Made by a program: the position numbers and the translations under genes. Source: Molanna angustata (lineage: Eukaryota; Arthropoda; Insecta; Trichoptera; Molannidae). Taken from it: a stretch of DNA of 64,000 bases. Positions 22,441 to 32,881 of the stretch are shown piece by piece. The notes beneath the pieces were generated by a model, which did no database searches, was not told where the DNA came from, and saw only the letters and a program-made list of their open reading frames with translations. Each line of letters opens with the position of its first letter. Positions within the stretch are counted from its first letter, which is position 1. Location of the stretch: NCBI GenBank assembly GCA_963576475.1, contig OY754982.1:5167201-5231200 (forward strand). The letters run 5' to 3'.

Positions 22441-22564
22441 AGAGAGGCAGATCCTAAAACTATTTTGGAAAGGAAAAGAAAAAAACATCGATAAAGAGGA
22501 TCAAGAAAATTTTGCTACTTTGCTTGACGTGGCTCTGACGAATACTGCTAACCCAGCCGACGAG
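22441..22564 (+). CDS. Candidate internal coding exon
   Basis: The acceptor GACATTAG ends at 22440 and the donor GTACGT begins at 22565 after GACGAG. Between them one frame is fully open (A, then 41 codons): ERQILKLFWKGKEKNIDKED, QENFATLLDVALTNTANPAD, E. The same frame is also open upstream to about 22350. The peptide has an ordinary soluble composition and no repeat partner in the window, unlike transposon fragments nearby. I do not recognise the protein family. Partner exons are not identified, and a single unlinked exon can arise by chance. Confidence 0.45.
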
Positions 22565-23508
22565 GTACGTCAAACGGGAAACATAATGAATAATTTATTA
22601 AACCCAGCGTGATTCCTACGTTTGTGAGCCTTTTTCAAGGTCGGCCGTAATTGGAAAAGGAAAATTACTCTGAATTGAATGAAAATTTAATAGTGACATA
22701 TTACAAGAAAATTTTCCTACGCTCACATGGTGCGTGCCTAGGTACTTACTATCTATCAGTTAAATTATACCCGTGCGTCTAAATGGAAAGGATCCCGAAC
22801 AAAATATCTAACAAGAGTTTGAGAATTCAGCAATACCAAGATGAATTTAGGAGAATTCGAATAAAAGTCGAAAGGGATTCTTAGAAAATTAATCATGCTA
22901 AATGTTATGTTTTCGAATTTTGTAATAGCAAAATATCTTCATATTTTCAAAAAGAGTATACATAACAATAGGTTGTATTAAAAATAATACACATTAATAA
23001 TCCATATTTGGATTTTTTCTCTGAACTGAATGAAGTTTGTATGATTTGAAAAGAAATTGGGTTTTTGTAATAATAATTCTGGTGAATTTGGTTTGGAGAA
23101 GAAATACATTTATCCATAGGATTATCAGAAACTAACAATGCTTTCGAATGGTAAACGTTCGCAAAATTTGCCTCTGCTTGAATTTCCTTATAAATTATCC
23201 AGATTGTTTGCTGTTAATAAAATGTTTAAGGGTTCTTAAAAGATAAGATTATTGCTATGGCCCCTTGAGGTACGCTCTTTCGAAACACCATACAGGTAAA
23301 TCATTCAATAATAATGTATAATAATATTATTAATTGGCCAACTGCTGAAAAATAACTACCTAAGGGATGATAACAACATCTCTTGATAAATAGCTTAACC
23401 CTTTGATATTGAGCTAGTCTTTAGCTAATCTACAAAAGTTAGAATGAAATATATAAGTATTTGCTGAAGCAATATTTTCAATGACTAAATAAAAAAAACA
23501 TCTACTAT
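22565..23508. other. Intergenic or intronic DNA
   Basis: AT-rich without supported features. Confidence 0.4.
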
Positions 23509-24065
23509 GGGCCGGTATTACAGTCGGAGTTTAAGAGCTATTACAAAAAGAGCTAGAACAAAAATGCAGCGTATTACAGTGTCCGTTTAGGCCTAATCTT
23601 CCCTCAAATACGTCACAACGACTCAAGGTTTCTGGCGGATTAAGTAGAGTCAAATGTCATTTCTCGTCTCGTTGCTAGGCAACGCGTGTTGTTGTGTTTT
23701 ATCACTCGAGGCGTTAGTTGTATCGACGGTGGCGCCACACAACAAAACAAACTGACAGCCATATTGAAACGAACATGGGCATTTAAAAGCATTATTTTAG
23801 TAAAAAAAATTAAATTTACCATGTTGGATAATAAAACAATAGTATTTCAAGTCGTAGCGTCCCGTTTTGTAGTTCGTATTATTTGAGGTTATTGAAAATC
23901 TGACAGATAAGAACCATAGAAAATATAAAATATGTCTATAATTGAAGATTAAGTAACTGACATGTCATTCTGCACTGTAATACGCTAATGGAATTTAATC
24001 TCCCTCTAACTTTAATCTTGAGTTAACTAACTCAATGAGTTGAGGGCCGACTGTAATACCGGGCC
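23509..24065. mobile_element. DNA transposon remnant with ~20 bp TIRs
   Basis: The left end GGGCCGGTATTACAGTCGG matches the inverse of the right end GCCGACTGTAATACCGGGCC with a small mismatch. The 557 bp interior has no transposase. TIR style (GG-rich followed by TATTACA) recalls PIF/Harbinger-like MITEs, but the flanks (TAT / TAA) do not give a clean TWA duplication. It contains the palindrome CGTTGCTAGGCAACG at 23670-23684. Confidence 0.6.
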
Positions 24066-24082
24066 TAAATCATTTAAACTAT

Positions 24083-24368
24083 CCTACAAATTCCATTTTT
24101 TGTATTATTATTTATACTATCGTACAAATTCCATGTTTTGTGTTGTTATTTATAAATACAATTGTACAAATTCCATGTTCTGTATTGTTATTTATACTAT
24201 AGTACATATTCCATGTTTTGTATTGTTATTTATACTATAGAACATATTCCATGTTATGTATTGTTATTTATACAATTGTACAAAATCCATGTTCTGTATT
24301 GTTATTTATACTATAGTACATATTCCATGTTTTGTATTGTTATTTATACAATTGTACAAATTTCATGT
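24083..24368 (+). repeat. 38-bp minisatellite, left part
   Basis: Units contain TTCCATGTTTTGTATTG and TTATTTATACTATAGTACA. TTCCAT-type starts at 24091, 24129, 24171, 24209, 24247, 24285, 24323 and 24361, mostly 38 apart. The array continues at 24605 after an inserted SINE. Confidence 0.9.
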
Positions 24369-24604
24369 TTATTTATTTATTTATTTATGTACCTTCTCGG
24401 GCAACTAACAGGTACTATGTCAAATAATTATTTAACACGCACCCAATAACAAGTTGCCACATTCTGGAGACTTACGACATTTATCGTCTCACAGATCCAG
24501 ACTGAAAACACAATTTTAAAAACTGTGTCTCCACCGGGAATCGAACCCGGGACCCTTGGATCAGCAGTCAGATATCCAACCAACTGAGCCACGAAGGCCG
24601 ACGA
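24369..24604 (-). mobile_element. tRNA-derived SINE, type B
   Basis: Minus-strand head: GGCCTTCGTGGCTCAGTTGG (box A), ending GGGTTCGATTCCCGGTGGAG (box B), then TTTTCAGTCTGGATCTGTGA, GTCGTAAGTCTCCAGAATGT and a tail (AAATAAATAAATAAATAAAC). It splits the 38-bp minisatellite, with ATGTT on both sides as a likely 5-bp target duplication. Further copies: 29846-30032, 35110-35250, 62882-62945 and a body at 14108-14275. Confidence 0.85.
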
Positions 24605-24660
24605 AGATGTTCTGTATTGTTATTTATACTATAGTACATATTCTATATTTTGTATTGTTC
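24605..24660 (+). repeat. 38-bp minisatellite, right part
   Basis: About 1.5 units (ATGTTCTGTATTGTTATTTA, ACTATAGTACATATTC) resume after the SINE, proving the SINE landed inside the array. Confidence 0.85.
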
Positions 24661-25896
24661 TTCCACTACCGTCAACGGTTCTTCTAGTGGGGACTTATAA
24701 TGGCCCTTTGCAAAGCACTGAAAGAACACATGAATGACATAAGAGTCCGGAGAACTCTAGAACCTTGCGGACACTGCGCTTAAAATGCCGAAAAGAACTG
24801 ATTATAAGGAAACAACCGACTCACTGGTGTAGTATTATCTACACTGAAAGTGAAGAAAAGAGTAGGTACACCATTTTTGATAAGAATTCTTGAACTCTTT
24901 ACTCTTTGTGGGTACAATGTTCTAAAGTTTTGTAGTATGAAATCAGAAAACGTAACTTATTTTTCATTTCGCACTATTTATTAATTTATTTTCGATTTGA
25001 AACAATTTACAACAACACAAATTACATTATTTATAAAAATAAACAAAAACACATAGTTTTAATCCATAAATGAGAATGACTTTAATGAGCCTAAGCGCTT
25101 TCGCCGAACACAGCTGGCATCCTCAGAGGCAAAGAATCAAACTCTATAACTAAGTGCATTTACAATGTTACAGGAACAAATTAGTACTCTGTTCAATATA
25201 TTTATTGTTACAATTTTGATTTTGCAGACTAGAAAATAATCTCTTTATTTGTAAACGCTTTGCTTGCCTTGATGTTTGGTTTATATTGTTCTTAAATCCT
25301 TTCTTGAATCGGTATAAGTGTTATAGTGTTTCTAAATTTACCAAACTCATATTACATTAGAACTATACGACAAAATCGTTATTTTTCACATGTCAACGGG
25401 GCATTTCTGTCAGAAAATTTTGGCCTTTTTTGAAAGTTTTTCTTATCGCTCCCTTATTATTCGTTCACATTTTCATTAAATACCGATCATGAGCGAAGAT
25501 TATACAAACAAAAACCGATAGCAACTAGCTGCCTCGACTGCATTATCGAATTAAAATTGATTTGTTTGTTATTAAGAGCTAATCGCGTTGCTGTTTTCAT
25601 TTCATTAAACCACATTAGCAATATTGTATAGCGCAAAGTTTGACCTACATACTTCATTATGGTTATAACATGTTATAAGAATTATTATTACAAAAATATC
25701 CTTGAATGGAATTATTCTATTATATACTCATATTGTCAAACTTTTTTAACGATTAAAGTTAAAAAAAAAAACAAAACAAGAATAGTATTTTTCTTTATTA
25801 TTTTTGTTTTATATGTATTTATATTTTCATTACATGTTTTATGTATATAAATTGTTGATACGTATCATCAAAACAATATGCTTCATCGAATGAATA
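24661..25896. other. Intergenic DNA
   Basis: No supported gene. 24661-24860 is less AT-rich without an identified match. Confidence 0.4.
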
Positions 25897-25990
25897 TTGT
25901 TGGTTGGAAGATATTGCCATTTGGCAATAAGCCCGCGATTGTGCACATTTTTGCTCAAAAAGTTTTTAAGTAAATGAATAAATAAAATAT
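25897..25990 (+). repeat. Retroelement 3' end with hairpin tail
   Basis: GGTTGGAAGATATTGCCATT, TGGCAATAAGCCCGCG and then an AAATGAATAAATAAAAT tail, closely matching 17281-17400 and 51966-52082. The body upstream is not identified. Confidence 0.5.
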
Positions 25991-26061
25991 ATTATACGAT
26001 TTTTTTTCAATCAAACAAATAATTGATTTGATGGAATTTGTTTTCTGCTTTCGACCAAAAT

Positions 26062-26910
26062 AAAACGAGTGGGTTGTGGCCAACGCTATACTCCTCACTC
26101 CATGAAGTATTAAAAAAAATTTGGAAAGTATTCGGCATTTTCGTGAAATGAATTTGTTAAATAATTATGAAATAAATAAATATTTTATTTTGAAATAAAT
26201 ATATATATGAAATAAATATTTTAAATTTTTTTTAAATAAATAAATTGTATGAAATAAATATTTTATTATGAAAACTTGATAATTCTTCAATGCCATTTTT
26301 TTAAAGTGATGTGCCTTTTTAGCAATTTAAAAATAAAAAAAATCTAATTTTATTTTTCCCGAGCTTCGGGTCATTTTCAATTGTTTGAAATTTTGAAAAA
26401 ATCGAAAAGCACATCAGGGGGCAAGTCTGGTTCGACCGGCGAAATCAAAACCCTAGTGATTACCCATATCATGGATATAATTATCGTATGGAGTTCTATG
26501 ACATCTAAAGATATTGTAGAACTCCATATAATAATTATATCCGTGATATGGGTAATCGTGAGGGTTTTGATTTCGCTGATTGAACCAGACTTGCCCCCCA
26601 GATACCTATCCTTCAAATCCAGGCTAATCTAAGCGAGTATTAGATATACCTAAAAATTTGCAAAATTTGAAAAGAATCGAATGAGTACCTACATTGGACC
26701 ATAATCGCTAAAGTATGTAGAATAAACACACCTTAGACAGCACATATAGAACACAGCATACAAACACAGATACATTGTGATGAAACTTTCAGAATACAAT
26801 CTCAGCATGATACTAGTTGATAATCTGCAATAAAAAAATAACCTTAAAAATTGCAAATTCATAACTCCCCACTCACATTCGAGTACATGGGATAGTGAGG
26901 AGAAAAAAAA
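26062..26910 (-). repeat. L-unit interspersed repeat, copy 2, with insertions
   Basis: Minus-strand copy of the repeat at 7752-8321, starting CTCCTCACTATCCCATG at the right and ending GTTGGCCACAACCCACTCG at the left. It is longer than its relatives because of a foldback MITE at 26415-26601 and an expanded GAAATAAATAT-rich tract at 26160-26270. Confidence 0.75.
26415..26601. mobile_element. CAGGGGG foldback MITE
   Basis: A 187-bp near-perfect hairpin. The left end CAGGGGGCAAGTCTGGTTC and the inverse of the right end (CTGGGGGGCAAGTCTGGTTC) are followed by matching GGCGAAATCAAAACCCT, ATTACCCATATCA and GGATATAATTATCGTATGGA. The centre is ATGACATCTAAAGATATTGT. No coding capacity. Relatives at 43372-43540, 32882-33588 (interrupted) and 1042-1124. 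It disrupts an L-unit; the flanks share only AT. Superfamily unresolved (CAGGGG-type ends occur in hAT, but no 8-bp duplication is seen). Confidence 0.8.
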
Positions 26911-27162
26911 CCTATAGTAGGTACATTCTTACTTCTATATATTTCATTGTTCCCAAATAATTTATTGTTTTTTTCATATATATTAGCATTTATCAGGACA
27001 ATTGGAGCTTAGTAAAAATATACTCGTCTATAGAACAACAATCAATTTGTTTGACTAAAAAAAATACTCGTAAAATGGAGTTGAAAACCATACTTAGTAA
27101 ATACCAATATAAAGAAACTATTTTTTTTATTCGTTTTGCTGATAACGTCGGCTTATAATAGT

Positions 27163-27425
27163 GCTTGGACCCATTTCAATTACCAACGTTTTCAGAGTGA
27201 GGCACCGGCCTAGAATAGTACTTCCACTATTTTGTATTACCATCATTTTCGGGTATCGGGTAATCGAAATATAACAGGCAAAATAATATCTCACATAGTT
27301 CAGTAATGATGTTTACAAAACATTCTGAATATGGTGCCTCATTAGGTGAGACGAAACTGCCGTGTGGTGTGTGGTGCTGTGCACACCCGCACCCGTGTCG
27401 CAGGTTACACCACATTGTGGAGTAT
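27163..27425 (+). repeat. Dispersed repeat, pair 1
   Basis: GAGGCACCGGC, ACTTCCACTATTTTGTATTA, CATTTTCGG and CAGGCAAAATAATATCTCAC occur in the same order at 39040-39320 (AGGCACCGGC, GTGCTTCCATTC, TTGTTTTCGG, CAGGCAAAACAACATCTCAC). Both end near a TATTGTGGGATGTG / CATTGTGGAGTATGTG motif. Type unknown, possibly a SINE or MITE. Confidence 0.55.
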
Positions 27426-27436
27426 GTGATGTAGTA

Positions 27437-27722
27437 ATGGAGACAAAAGTTGTTGATTTCATGGATCGAGTTGCAAAACTTAAATGGCAATGGGCAGGTC
27501 ATGTTGCCAGACAGGGTAAGGACAGATGGGCACCCAGAATTCTAAATTGGAGACCATGGGATATGAAAAGGGAAATAGGCCGGCCCTAGAAAAGGTGGGC
27601 CGATGATATTGTCCCTGTCGCTGGAAGCAGATGGGTTCAAAAAGCACAAAAAAGACGAGTGGAAGCTCTTAAAAGAGGCCTAGATCCAGCAGTGGAGAGA
27701 TGGCTGAGAAAGAAGAAGAAGA
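27437..27722 (+). pseudogene. RTE-type LINE C-terminus
   Basis: The frame reads VVDFMDRVAKLKWQWAGHVA, RQGKDRWAPRILNWRPWDMK, GRP, a stop in place of a usual Pro/Ser codon, then KRWADDIVPVAGSRWVQKAQ. This is the well-known C-terminal order of RTE-like insect LINEs (AxLKWxWAGHxAR, GRPxxRWxDDL, AGxxWxxxAxDR). Only the last ~95 codons remain and a GAA-rich tail (AAGAAGAAGAAG) follows. Confidence 0.8.
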
Positions 27723-28785
27723 AGAATGGAGTTTTATCAAGAAGTGACAATATCAAATATTAAAATATTTAAATTATTGCAATATGTACCGCATTATTTT
27801 TTAATTATGAACGAAAATAGGTCATAACTTATATAATATTATGTATGTATAAAGTGAATTGTAGGCAGTGGTAAAATCCACACATGAATTGTGTTTCATT
27901 TAATGTTAACTCTTCGCCCGTCAAATGTACATTTTATGATAATGTCATGCTGTTAAAAGGATTCGAATAAAAAATATAACTTCGTTATGGACATTAAAGT
28001 TTCTCACCCAAACACATAAAAATATTACATCAAGTATATTCACAATTTCACGTTCACGATATTGTACATCGAGTATTCTATAAATGTTATAGGGTTGCCA
28101 GATATCTAAAAACTTACTGTATTTATCCATGAAAATAGGGACATGAGAGAGGTACGTGCCGTCCAAGGAGACATTGGCACGATCATGTAAAAAAAACATT
28201 GCGAAAGAAGTATTAATAAGACACGTGCATATATTATGATACAGTATATGAATGTCAATGAGGCGATGCATGTATGCAAAAACAGAGGTGTGTGACACAC
28301 GGATATTTCTGCCACCCCAATAACAAGGACACGAAGTGATTGATGGTATGTATGTATGTATGTATGTAAATATGACATATTCGCGAAAAATAAATTTATA
28401 ATATAGGTAATGATTTTGTTGGACATTGCAAAATGGCGACCCTATTTTGAAAAAAAAAAATTCTACATCAAAAATTTTAATTGGGTTTTCTGAACTCTGG
28501 AGTATGTATCCGACCATTTTGATATGAGTTCATTTCTAGGAAACGCTTTGAAAGAAAATTATTTGATAACAAAGATTATTTAATAACATTAAATTTAAAA
28601 TAATCAAGTAGGTACTGCTACAAATTAAAAATATTAAATTTCCAAAAATCGTTCGGCATAAAAATTGAAAATGTATATTCCACAATAGCAAGTACAGTCA
28701 TGAAATTGAGACTAGAGTAAAAGTGAATAAAAACAATTAATAAATAAAAATTCTTGTCATCTTTGTATATTTTCTTTGTTTGGAA
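27723..28785. other. Intergenic DNA with a (TATG)n microsatellite
   Basis: A 190-codon minus-strand frame at 27945-28517 is aromatic-rich and unstructured, without similarity to a known family; it is left uncalled. A GTATG run at 28346-28367 is a microsatellite. 28250-28345 (GAGGCGATGCATGTATGC) loosely resembles the 5037 repeat. Confidence 0.4.
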
Positions 28786-29372
28786 TTCTTCGTTTTTACT
28801 CCTCACTAACCCAAGGGGATATAGTGGGGAGTTATGATTTCGCAATTTTTAAGGCTATTTTTTTTGCAGATTATCAACTAGTAGGTAGCATGCTGAGATT
28901 TTATTCTGAAAGTTTCATCACAATGTATCTGTGTGTGTGTGTGCTATGTGCTATGTGTAGTGTGCTATGTACGGCGTGTTCATTTTTACTTTATCGATTA
29001 TAGACTAAAGTACTCATTCGATTATATTCAAATTTTGCAAATATGTATATCTAATACTCGCTTAGACCCCATTAGATTTTGAACGATATATAAATAGTGC
29101 TTCTCAATTTTTTTAACTGTCAAATATTTCAAAATGACCCCAAACTCAGGAAACTTAAAAATTGAAATTTATATTATCAAATTGATAAAAAAGCACATCT
29201 CTTTCATAAAATGGCATTGAAGAGTTATCAAGTTTTCATACTAAAATATTTAAATATAAAATATTTAACAAACTCATTTCATGAAAATGCTGAAAATTTT
29301 CCATACAGAATTTGAATACTTTATAGAATGACTTGTTAGTGAGGAGTTTAGCGTTGGCCACAACCCACTCGT
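28786..29372 (+). repeat. L-unit interspersed repeat, copy 3
   Basis: The most complete copy: TTTTTACTCCTCACTAACCC at the start, AGATTATCAACTAGTAGG, a TG-rich tract, ATACTCGCTTAGACCCCATT, and GCGTTGGCCACAACCCACTC at the end. No internal insertions. Confidence 0.75.
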
Positions 29373-29584
29373 ATTTCCATGTGGCCATAACCATCTCAAC
29401 TTGTTAACTTTCATTACATCCTAAAGTCTTCATTTCATACCCTGTCGATCTTATTTCAACTGCATTCTGTGTGTTACTTCTGCCAAGTCACACACAAACG
29501 TCAAAGTTCTTCGTTCTAAAATCAACCTTGATTTATTAATTTATTTAATCACTTCGAGCGGCGAATTAATTAAGAAATGGCAAT

Positions 29585-29665
29585 TCTTTCCAACTGTTCA
29601 AAGTTTCTGATACAGAGAAGCCAGAGGCTGTAGCGGTGTATAGGGTGTAGGCCACAACCCACTTG
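29585..29665 (-). repeat. Fragments of SINE type C and an L-unit end
   Basis: AAATGGCAATTCTTTCCAAC and ACAGAGAAGCCAGAGG resemble the inverse of the type C SINE body; GTAGGCCACAACCCACTTGT is an L-unit end. Confidence 0.4.
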
Positions 29666-29845
29666 TTTCTACTTGTCTTGCCTTTCATTTTTCTTTATTT
29701 TCTTTTTTATAAATAATCTAATGTGATCTAATTATTTAATGTTATAAACAAAATATTTATTTCTATAATTTAGTTGGTATACCCACAGACAGGCTGTGCC
29801 TTGTAGGATTCTTGTGTGCACGGTTGCTTTGTTATGATTGATATT

Positions 29846-30032
29846 ATGTTTATTTATTTATTTAATATTGCTTCTCGGTAAACTAACAGGTACTATGTCA
29901 AATATTAATTTAACACGCACCCAATAACAAGTTGCCACATTCTGGAGACTTACGATATTAAACATCTCACAGATCCAGACTGAAAACACAATTAAAAACT
30001 GTGTCTCCACCGGGAATAGAACCCGGGACCTT
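29846..30032 (-). mobile_element. SINE type B, head truncated
   Basis: The inverse tail TTTATTTATTTATTTAA is followed by CTAACAGGTACTATGTCAAA, AACAAGTTGCCACATTCTGG and the box B region CTCCACCGGGAATAGAACCC. The match to 24369-24604 stops at GGGACC, before box A. Confidence 0.75.
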
Positions 30033-30131
30033 ATGTTTATGTATATTGTATGTTAACCGTGTACCAAATCCTAAATAAAAAAGTGGAATAAATGATTAGA
30101 CTTCATTGTTTCGTAAAGTCAAGAAGAATTA

Positions 30132-30307
30132 AGCCGGTTGCAGACCAAAAACTAAGCTAAGTTAGTTAAGCTGAGCTCGCATAGCTGAGGTCATTTTTCA
30201 TACTTAGCCCACATAGTTTGCAGTCTGCACACTTGTATGAAAAACGACCTCAGCTATGCGAGCTAAGCTAAACTAAACTTAGCTTAGCTTTTGGTCTGCA
30301 ACCGGCT
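30132..30307. mobile_element. 176-bp MITE with ~75 bp TIRs and TTA duplication
   Basis: Ends AGCCGGTTGCAGACCAAAA and its inverse; arms carry CTAAGCTAAG, GCTCGCATAGCTGAGGTC and TTTTTCATAC. TTA lies on both sides (30129-30131 and 30308-30310), fitting the TWA duplication of PIF/Harbinger-type elements. A second, interrupted copy is at 60471-60912. Confidence 0.8.
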
Positions 30308-30865
30308 TTAAGTTATAGCGCCCTTGATGATCTTGTATCACTAAACGGAGTTTTTAAAACTAATTTTATTATTATCCCATATACCACGGCGTGGTAATAT
30401 TTTCATGTGGCCAAACCATCTAAATGTGTTTTGAAAAAAATATTTTTTAAAAATCACTTTTCCTTATTTAATTATATGATCTAGTGATCTCTCTTCCACC
30501 AACCCTCGTTCCTTTGGGGATGTTACACAATGAGGTATGGTCTGCTTAATGTAAAATATTTCCGATCTAAGGTAGGTACCTTGTGAATATTCTCTTTGGG
30601 CGCCACTTACCGCGCGGCTCAGCAGCCGAGTATTAAAATTCCGGTAGGAACTTTTAGCAAGCCATAAAATGTTTACATTAAAATCCATTTGCAACCTACT
30701 TCACCTCCCTCGAGAATTAATCACGTTAATTTTTGTTCTGGCAAGAAAACGTGTCGCACACAACACGTAATTACTGGTGAATTTTTCATTTTTTTTTACT
30801 TTCTTTAAATACGAATTTACATGAGTTGAAAAATTATTGCTAATACTGGGTGCGATGCTAACCAT

Positions 30866-31297
30866 AGTGACGTCGCGTTCACGTAACAATAATCTTGCCC
30901 GATATTTTCACGCAAAATCCAATATAAAATTAAAGGAGCGTAATAATTATGAATCTGTTTCGTTTTTTTTACTTACATAACACAGTTCTTGGTGAAACTA
31001 TTAGTGAAACAGAGATCACACAAAGTCATAGATAGTTTGTAGACAGGCAATTCCCGGTGAAATCTGTAATTATAAGTAACCAGTGACGTCGCGTTCATGT
31101 AACAATAATCTTGCCCGATATTTTCACGCACAATCCAATATAAAATTAAATAAGCGTAATAATTATGTACTTATCTATTTCGTTTTTTTTTTACATAACA
31201 TAATTCTTGGTGAAACTATTAGTGAAACAGAGATCACACAAAATGTTAGATAGTTTGTCGACAGGCAATTCCTGGTGAAATCTGTAATTATAAGTAA
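30866..31297 (+). repeat. 216-bp tandem duplication
   Basis: Two units start AGTGACGTCGCGTTC at 30866 and 31082, and both contain CAATAATCTTGCCCGATATT, GGTGAAACTATTAGTGAAAC and ACAGGCAATTCC. Divergence is low. Degenerate relatives continue at 31500-32030. Confidence 0.85.
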
Positions 31298-31309
31298 CCG
31301 GTCAGTGTC

Positions 31310-31490
31310 AGATATTATGTATTGCTGAATTTTAAATATATTTTTTTTCCTTCTGATTTACAATACGTTATTGTTGTTTTTTATAACTGATGTTATGTAC
31401 TGTTGAATTTTTAACATGATTTTTGTATTTGTATTCTGTTATATACTTTTTAGATTTTATAAAAGAGGCTTTCAAGCCGTAAATATAAAT
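31310..31490 (+). mobile_element. LINE 3' end inside the 216-bp repeat region
   Basis: It ends AAGAGGCTTTCAAGCCG followed by TAAATATAAATAAATAAT, a hairpin plus AAAT tail. The same hairpin, inverted, is at 60712-60730. It contains no coding sequence. Confidence 0.55.
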
Positions 31491-31499
31491 AAATAATAA

Positions 31500-32030
31500 T
31501 TATGTACCTATTTCGTTTTTTGAATGACATAATTTGAAAACAGACAATTACTGGTGAATCTTCAAGATAACAAGGTTTAAAAATCACAAAAGTTTTAGAT
31601 AATATTATGTCGATGGATAATAATTATTCTTGGTGATTATCCACGACAGCAAAGATTATAAAATTACAAAATTTTTAGATATTTGTCTATGCATAATTCT
31701 TGATGAATATACATACATGACACCAAAAATTTAAATCACAGTTTTAGATAATTTGCCAACAGACAATTCCTGGTGAAACTATAAGTGAAACAGAGATCAC
31801 ACAAAGTCTTAGACAGTTTGTCGATGGACCGATTCTTGTGAATCTCCATGATGACAAACATTTACCTAAGTCACAAAAGATTTCATTGTATTTTGTAAAA
31901 TATCGACCAGTTTGAATCATAATAATACAGTGAAAGTAAATCGTTTGTCATTAATTTCATTTAGATAATAGTATGACGACAGGCGATTCCTGGTGAAATC
32001 TGTATTTAAGTAGCCGGTCAGCGTCATTTA
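31500..32030 (+). repeat. Degenerate continuation of the 216-bp repeat
   Basis: Motifs such as GACAATTCCTGGTGAAACTA, GTGAAACAGAGATCACACAA and AGGCGATTCCTGGTGAAATC recur at irregular spacing, indicating an old array that has decayed. Confidence 0.6.
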
Positions 32031-32397
32031 AATTATAGGTACAGTTTAACTCATTTTGCACCCTTTTCTTTAACTTCATTTGTCTGTCTGTACTGGAATT
32101 TTTAATCGACTTTTAACTAATTTCCCGACCAGTTAAGAGTTCTGAAACATTCATTATTTGCGTATTACCGATGACAATACAAGTCAACATTGTTTTATTT
32201 GATATGTTGATAAAAAAGAACAATTTTATATTTCATAAAGTAAACAAAGCTATGCGTTACCGGCTGACAGTAAATAAAATCGGTTAGATGCAACAATAAT
32301 ATTTTACTGTTTTCACATGTTTTATTTATTTATTTATTTTATTTTATTTTCAGTGTAAAAACAGTTAAAATTATAAAAGGAATTATAAATTATTACC

Positions 32398-32600
32398 AGC
32401 CGACCGCCGTGTTTGTGTGCGGGCGTCCTGGGTTCGATTCCCAGCAGAGGAGAAATTTATTTAAATTCTCTTCTCACGCAAAAATTGCTTCTCTGGCCTG
32501 GAAACACTGGTTAGTTGGAAGAAATCGCCATACGACAATAAACTCGCCACTTGCGCAGGATGCAAGGAAGTGTTCATTATTATTATTATACGTTTCTAAA
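32398..32600 (+). mobile_element. SINE type C
   Basis: Head: CCGCCGTGTTTGTGTGCGGG, then box B GGGTTCGATTCCCAGCAGAG. The body (TCTTCTCACGCAAAAATTGC, CTGGAAACACTGGTTAGTTG, GAAGAAATCGCCATACGACA) ends GCGCAGGATGCAAGG and an ATT-repeat tail. It pairs with the inverse copy at 18655-18812. Box A is weak. Confidence 0.7.
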
Positions 32601-32881
32601 TATGAATTAACTGTCAACTAAACAGTTTTCCGCTTTCCAGCTTGATTCATTAGATATTTTGATAAAATTGCACAATTTTGTATTTATGAACATGAATTGT
32701 AAATGTTATAAATGTTGCATAATATTCAGGTGTTATGTATATTGCTATTAGATCAATTTTGAAACATTGAAAAGGATGTCTTTTTTATGTGTCTTTTGTT
32801 ATTATTTTATTTAGAAAATTCATCGACATAATTTCTCATCTCTGAATTTGAAGTAGGTGTACATTCAGCAGGACCAGAAGG

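Noticed and set aside
27945..28517. 190-codon minus-strand frame
   Set aside because: Low-complexity aromatic composition, a (TATG)n microsatellite inside it, no domain or splice logic.
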